NCBI GenBank assembly: GCA_020741375.1
Contig: DYZF01000273.1
Location: 1-8,822 of the forward strand
DNA from: Tessaracoccus flavescens
GTDB lineage: Bacteria; Actinomycetota; Actinomycetes; Propionibacteriales; Propionibacteriaceae
DNA: 8,822 nt
Direction of reading: 5' to 3'
Under the pieces are notes generated by a model. The model was not told the origin of the DNA. It did no database searches and worked only from the letters and a program-made list of their open reading frames with translations. Below, one piece after another: positions 5,547 to 8,822 of the stretch; position 1 is the first letter of the stretch; each line of letters begins with the position of its first letter. Made by a program: the position numbers and the translations under genes.

Positions 5547-6761
5547 CTAACGGACCACCTGACGCACCAATGCGCCGGCGGATCGCACCATCTGCCGGGT
5601 CTGCACCTGCCAGTTCGGCTCCTGCCCCCGGTACGGTCCGGTGGCCAAGGAGATGACGACGGCTGCCGCTCGCAGGCGCAGCTCAACCGGGTCGACCCGC
5701 TTGTCGAACACGGGAACCCAACGGCTCAGCAGCTCGCGCACCTTGGCTTCCTGGGCCTGGTTCATCCGTTGGATCGTGGACAGATGCCCGATCAAGCACG
5801 CCAGATCGTCGGCGCGACGACCAGGGCCGATGGTGTCGACGTCGAGGACACCGACGAGGCGGCCACCGCTCGTGCGCAGCTGGCCCTCATGGAAATCGCC
5901 GTGGGTGGGCTCGTTACCGGCCGGGTAGCGCGCCAACCCAGCGGTGATCTGCTCAGCCATCCAGCCCAACTCCTCGTCGAGCTCCGGCATGGTGGCCGCC
6001 ACCATCTTCGCGTAGTGGCCGACGGCGTCCGCCCACGGCGGGCGTCGTTCCAGCGTCGTGACGGCCTGCGGCATCGAATCGAGGACCTCGATCAGCTCCT
6101 CCGGAGTGCACGGATCCCCGGGCTCGAACAGCGCCTTGGCCATGCCGATGCCCGGCAGTTCACGCAGCACCAAGAGGTGATCGTTGGTGGCCAACGCCAC
6201 CTCAGGGGCTGGCACGCCAGCCTCGCGGAGCATGGTGTGCTTGCCGTGGACGTCGGCGAAGAGGCGCTCGCGCAACACCTTCACGAAGAAGACTTCGCGC
6301 GGGTCGTCGACCACCACCTTGACGACGGCTCGGCGACGCGGGCGGTAGCCGATCATGGTGAGCGTCAGGTCTGACGCGCTGACCGGGCGCGGCAGCACTC
6401 CCCCGGCGTTGAGGGTCTCTGCCATGCGCTCCGGGTAGGCGGCCGTGGGTAACCCGGCGAGATCGGGGTCGTGGGGGTACAACCACACCGCCACCTTGCG
6501 GTTGCCGTCGTCGAAGATCTCCGCCCGCGCGTCCGACGCCGACAGCTCACCGGTGCGCGCGCTGACGCCCAACAACTCGGAGCGTTCGCCGTGGGGCCAC
6601 TGCACCGACGCCACGTACGTGGCGGTCGTCGAATGCTCGGGCGCCGCATCGACGTGATCGAGCGACCACGATTTCAGCGTCCCGCCCTGGTGTTCGACGG
6701 CGGCGCGCAGCAAAGGCTCAACGTCGGGGCCGGTCAGGAGCCGCATGCCATCATCGGGCAT
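5547..6761 (-). CDS. Uncharacterised kinase of the aminoglycoside phosphotransferase / choline kinase fold
   Basis: This is a 404-residue soluble protein. An N-terminal region of about 120 residues, which I do not recognise as a named domain, is followed by a kinase-like fold. FFVKVLRER (158-166) places Lys161 as the likely ATP-binding lysine, and HLLVLRELPG (195-204) fits the hinge. THGDFHEGQL (286-295) is the catalytic loop, with Asp289 as probable base. VLDVDTIGPGRRADDLACL (305-323) carries the metal-binding Asp307/Asp309. The loop has Gln294 where most APH enzymes have Asn; as I recall, maltokinases also use H-G-D-x-H-x-G-Q. The substrate is unknown: an antibiotic, a sugar or another small hydroxyl compound are all possible, and resistance should not be assumed. 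I chose the ATG at 6761 because GGAGGAGGT (6770-6778) lies eight bases upstream. The longer start at 6782 would add MRRRCLR but lacks a site. It overlaps the CorC-family gene by 11 bases. Confidence 0.8.
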   Translation of the reverse strand: MPDDGMRLLTGPDVEPLLRAAVEHQGGTLKSWSLDHVDAAPEHSTTATYVASVQWPHGERSELLGVSARTGELSASDARAEIFDDGNRKVAVWLYPHDPDLAGLPTAAYPERMAETLNAGGVLPRPVSASDLTLTMIGYRPRRRAVVKVVVDDPREVFFVKVLRERLFADVHGKHTMLREAGVPAPEVALATNDHLLVLRELPGIGMAKALFEPGDPCTPEELIEVLDSMPQAVTTLERRPPWADAVGHYAKMVAATMPELDEELGWMAEQITAGLARYPAGNEPTHGDFHEGQLRTSGGRLVGVLDVDTIGPGRRADDLACLIGHLSTIQRMNQAQEAKVRELLSRWVPVFDKRVDPVELRLRAAAVVISLATGPYRGQEPNWQVQTRQMVRSAGALVRQVVR

Positions 6762-8085
6762 CCGCAGACACCTCCTCCGCACCCGTCACCGCGGGCTCCT
6801 TGGCCAGCGAGAACCATGCGGCTCGGCGACCGTCCAGCGCCGTCACCTCGAGCGTGAACGTCGCGGGCTGGGCGTCCTCCAGCTTCTCGGGGGCGAGCAG
6901 CACCGTGACCTGCTGGCCGACGTGCGGCAGCGTGCCCGAGATGGCCATGAAGTAGCCGGCCACCGTGTCATAGGGACCCTCGGGGATGACGTGCCCGGTG
7001 AGTTCGGCGAACTCCTCGATGGTGGTGAGGCCCTCGACCTCGTCCACCTGGCGCGGGTGGTCGTCGTCGGCGACGTCGTATTCGTCGGTGATGTCGCCGA
7101 TGAGTTCCTCCATCAGATCCTCGAGCGTGACGATGCCGCTGGTGCCGCCATACTCGTCGCGGACGATCGCGAGGTGGGAGCGGGCCGCGCGCATCTGGGT
7201 GAGGGCGCGCAGGATCTTGACGGTTTCCGGTAGGAACAGCACGTCGCGGGTCAGCGATCGGACGGCGCCCTCGCGGGCGGCGCCCTCCACGTCCATGAGG
7301 TCGCGGACGTGAATGAAGCCTACAATGCGGTCGGTGGAGCCGTCTGTGACCGGGTAGCGGGAGTGCGGCGCCCCGCGCACCTCGCGGTAGGCGAGGCTGA
7401 TCGGCATCTCGGCGGCGAGGAAATCCACCTCCGTGCGCGGCACCATGACCTCGCGCAGAGTGCGCTCGCCAGCGTCGAAGACTTCGTCGACGATCCTGCG
7501 CTCCTCTTGGCCAAGCGTCGACGACGCCACCACCATGGCGCGCAGTTCCTCGTCGGTTACCTCGTCGCGGGCTTGGCTCGGGTCGCCACCGAGCAACTTG
7601 ACGAGCGCGTTGGTGGAGAGGTCGAGGAACCAGATGATGGGGCGGGCCAGCGTCGCGATGCCGGACACCAACGGGGCGAGGCCCAGGGAGAAGGCCTCTG
7701 CGCGCTGCATCGCCAGGCGCTTGGCGGTCAGTTCGCCGATGACGATGGAGAAATAGGAAATGATCGCCGTGATCACCACGAGCGCGACGACAGAGGCGAC
7801 GTTCTGCGGCAGGCCAAGCCCCATCAGGACGGGGACGAACTCGTCGGAGAGCGTCGCGCCACCGAAGGCCGCCGACAACATGCCCGACAGCGTGACGCCG
7901 ATCTGAACCGACGAGAGGAACAGGTTGGGGTTGGCTGTGAGCCGCTCGATCGCCCGCCCACGCTTGCCCTTGGCGGCCAGCGTGCGGACCTGGCTTTCGC
8001 GCAGCGTGACCAGCGCCATCTCGGCGGCGGCGAAGGTGCCACCGATCAAGATGAAGACGAAGATCAGCGCAACATCGGCTAGCAA
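6751..8085 (-). CDS. CNNM/CorC (hemolysin C-type) membrane protein with CBS pair
   Basis: This 444-residue protein shows the three-part CNNM/CorC layout. A DUF21/CNNM transmembrane domain (about 1-175) has membrane segments near 3-20, 57-77, 95-117 and 135-155 and the family motif SSVQIGVTLSGMLSAAFGG (58-76). A cytosolic CBS pair (about 210-335) contains MVPRTEVDFLA (214-224), SRYPV (242-246), GFIHVRDLMD (256-265) and DEYGGTSGIVTLEDLMEELI (310-329). A C-terminal CorC_HlyC domain lies at about 345-427. Relatives are linked to magnesium/cobalt efflux or Mg2+ homeostasis; a true hemolysin role is unlikely. The usual G-E-x-x-P-K motif reads GELTAK (117-122), with Ala for Pro. The start is TTG at 8085. 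It is the only usable start, because the frame is closed by a stop at 8107-8109 and no ATG or GTG lies between. AGGGG at 8090-8094 sits four bases upstream. The start lies 10 bases after the purU stop. Confidence 0.9.
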   Translation of the reverse strand: MLADVALIFVFILIGGTFAAAEMALVTLRESQVRTLAAKGKRGRAIERLTANPNLFLSSVQIGVTLSGMLSAAFGGATLSDEFVPVLMGLGLPQNVASVVALVVITAIISYFSIVIGELTAKRLAMQRAEAFSLGLAPLVSGIATLARPIIWFLDLSTNALVKLLGGDPSQARDEVTDEELRAMVVASSTLGQEERRIVDEVFDAGERTLREVMVPRTEVDFLAAEMPISLAYREVRGAPHSRYPVTDGSTDRIVGFIHVRDLMDVEGAAREGAVRSLTRDVLFLPETVKILRALTQMRAARSHLAIVRDEYGGTSGIVTLEDLMEELIGDITDEYDVADDDHPRQVDEVEGLTTIEEFAELTGHVIPEGPYDTVAGYFMAISGTLPHVGQQVTVLLAPEKLEDAQPATFTLEVTALDGRRAAWFSLAKEPAVTGAEEVSADAR

Positions 8086-8095
8086 GGCGCCCCTG

Positions 8096-8822
8096 TCATC
8101 GGAAGATCACGGTGCGGTCACCGTCGGCCAGCACCCGGCGCTCGGCGAACAGGCGCACTGCTTCTGCCAGCGTCTGGGACTCCTGGGCCTGGCCCTTGCG
8201 CACCAGCTTCGACACGCTCATGGAGTGATCGACGCGCACGACGTTCTGCTCGATGATCGGACCCTCGTCGAGGTCGCTGGTGACGAAGTGGGCGGTGGCG
8301 CCGATGAGCTTGACGCCGCGGGTGTGCGCCTGACGGTAGGGATTGGCCCCCTTGAAGCCCGGCAGGAAGGAGTGGTGGATGTTGATCGCCTTACCGGCCA
8401 GGAACTCGCACAGTTCGGGGCTCAGGATCTGCATGTAGCGGGCCAGCACCACAAGCTCGATGTCCTGCTCCACCACCGCCTTCTTGATCTCCTCCTCGAA
8501 ATCCGCCTTGGTCTCGGCGGTGACGAAGCGGTGCTTGAAGGGCACGTCATAGAACGCGGCCATCGGCGCGAGGACGGCGTGGTTGGCCATGATGCCCACG
8601 ACGTCGATGGGCAGGTCGCCACCGCGCCAGCGGAACAACAGGTCGTTGAGGCAGTGTCCGGCCTTCGACGCCAGAATCAGGGTGCGCGTGGGCCGGGCCA
8701 CGTCGTCGACGGTGAACGTCGCGTCGAAACCCGCGGTCGCGACAGCAATGGCCTCCGTTAGCGCTCCGCGAGAAGCGCCGTCGACCTCGAGGCGGGTGAA
8801 GAAGTGCCCGGTGTCGGGCGAC
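8096..8822 (-). CDS. purU: Formyltetrahydrofolate deformylase, missing its first residues (start is off the right edge)
   Basis: The frame stays open to the window edge, giving 241 residues. The family is about 280-290 long, so roughly 40-45 N-terminal residues are outside. The GTG at 8701 could be mistaken for a start, but upstream in-frame sequence includes SPDTGHFFTRLEVDG, which matches the ACT domain where PurU proteins read T-G-R-F-F-M-R-V. The formyltransferase-fold catalytic domain follows. It has NIHHSFLPGFKGANPY (codons about 8383-8336), where the Asn and the first His are the expected catalytic pair, and ATAHFVTSDLDEGPIIEQN, whose Asp near 8267-8269 is the third catalytic residue. 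The enzyme hydrolyses 10-formyltetrahydrofolate to formate and tetrahydrofolate, balancing one-carbon pools, and the ACT domain is the usual site of amino-acid control. It ends in TGA, 10 bases before the CorC-family gene. Confidence 0.95.
   Translation of the reverse strand, partial: SPDTGHFFTRLEVDGASRGALTEAIAVATAGFDATFTVDDVARPTRTLILASKAGHCLNDLLFRWRGGDLPIDVVGIMANHAVLAPMAAFYDVPFKHRFVTAETKADFEEEIKKAVVEQDIELVVLARYMQILSPELCEFLAGKAINIHHSFLPGFKGANPYRQAHTRGVKLIGATAHFVTSDLDEGPIIEQNVVRVDHSMSVSKLVRKGQAQESQTLAEAVRLFAERRVLADGDRTVIFR

Noticed and set aside
6762..6782. Longer N-terminus for the kinase (MRRRCLR) from position 6782
   Set aside because: The strong Shine-Dalgarno GGAGGAGGT lies inside this extension, correctly spaced for the ATG at 6761.
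8096..8701. GTG at 8701 as the purU start
   Set aside because: The frame continues upstream with recognisable ACT-domain sequence to the window edge, so the gene is cut by the window rather than naturally short.
1..8822. A new defence, mobile or RNA-based system
   Set aside because: All but two short gaps are coding for recognisable transport and metabolic families. I saw no repeat-spacer array, tRNA-like fold, transposase, integrase or compositional break.

Overview
The window is a high-GC, tightly packed stretch of bacterial chromosome in which every gene I can support lies on the minus strand. It reads from right (8822) to left (1). Gene content, GC-rich codon third positions, GTG/TTG starts and short overlaps suggest a high-GC actinobacterium. 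Propionibacteriaceae or a relative is my guess, and the genus cannot be read from the sequence.

Right block (8822-5547): the 3' part of purU (formyltetrahydrofolate deformylase), then a CNNM/CorC-type membrane protein with a CBS pair, then a kinase of the aminoglycoside phosphotransferase/choline kinase fold. purU and corC are 10 bases apart, and the kinase overlaps corC by 11 bases, so the three could share one transcript. They have no obvious common pathway.

Left block (5424-1): a complete nucleoside-type ABC uptake system followed by the first 24 codons of cytidine deaminase. The order is BMP/PnrA-family lipoprotein, a 149-base gap holding a strong hairpin, a double-domain ATPase, two LivH/RbsC-type permeases and cdd. 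From the ATPase onward each gene starts inside the stop of the one before (three ATGA overlaps), so their translation is probably coupled. The lipoprotein would capture nucleosides outside the membrane, the permease pair and ATPase would import them, and Cdd would deaminate cytidine/deoxycytidine into the uridine salvage route. The hairpin after the lipoprotein gene probably lets the binding protein be made in excess over the membrane parts.

The two non-coding gaps are 4097-4245 and 5425-5546; none exceeds 300 bases. I saw no RNA gene, insertion sequence, CRISPR array, attachment site or foreign-looking segment. The window looks like ordinary core metabolism and transport. The points of most interest are a 15-base in-frame tandem duplication and a 21-base repeat array in the lipoprotein gene, the intra-operon hairpin, and the uncharacterised kinase.
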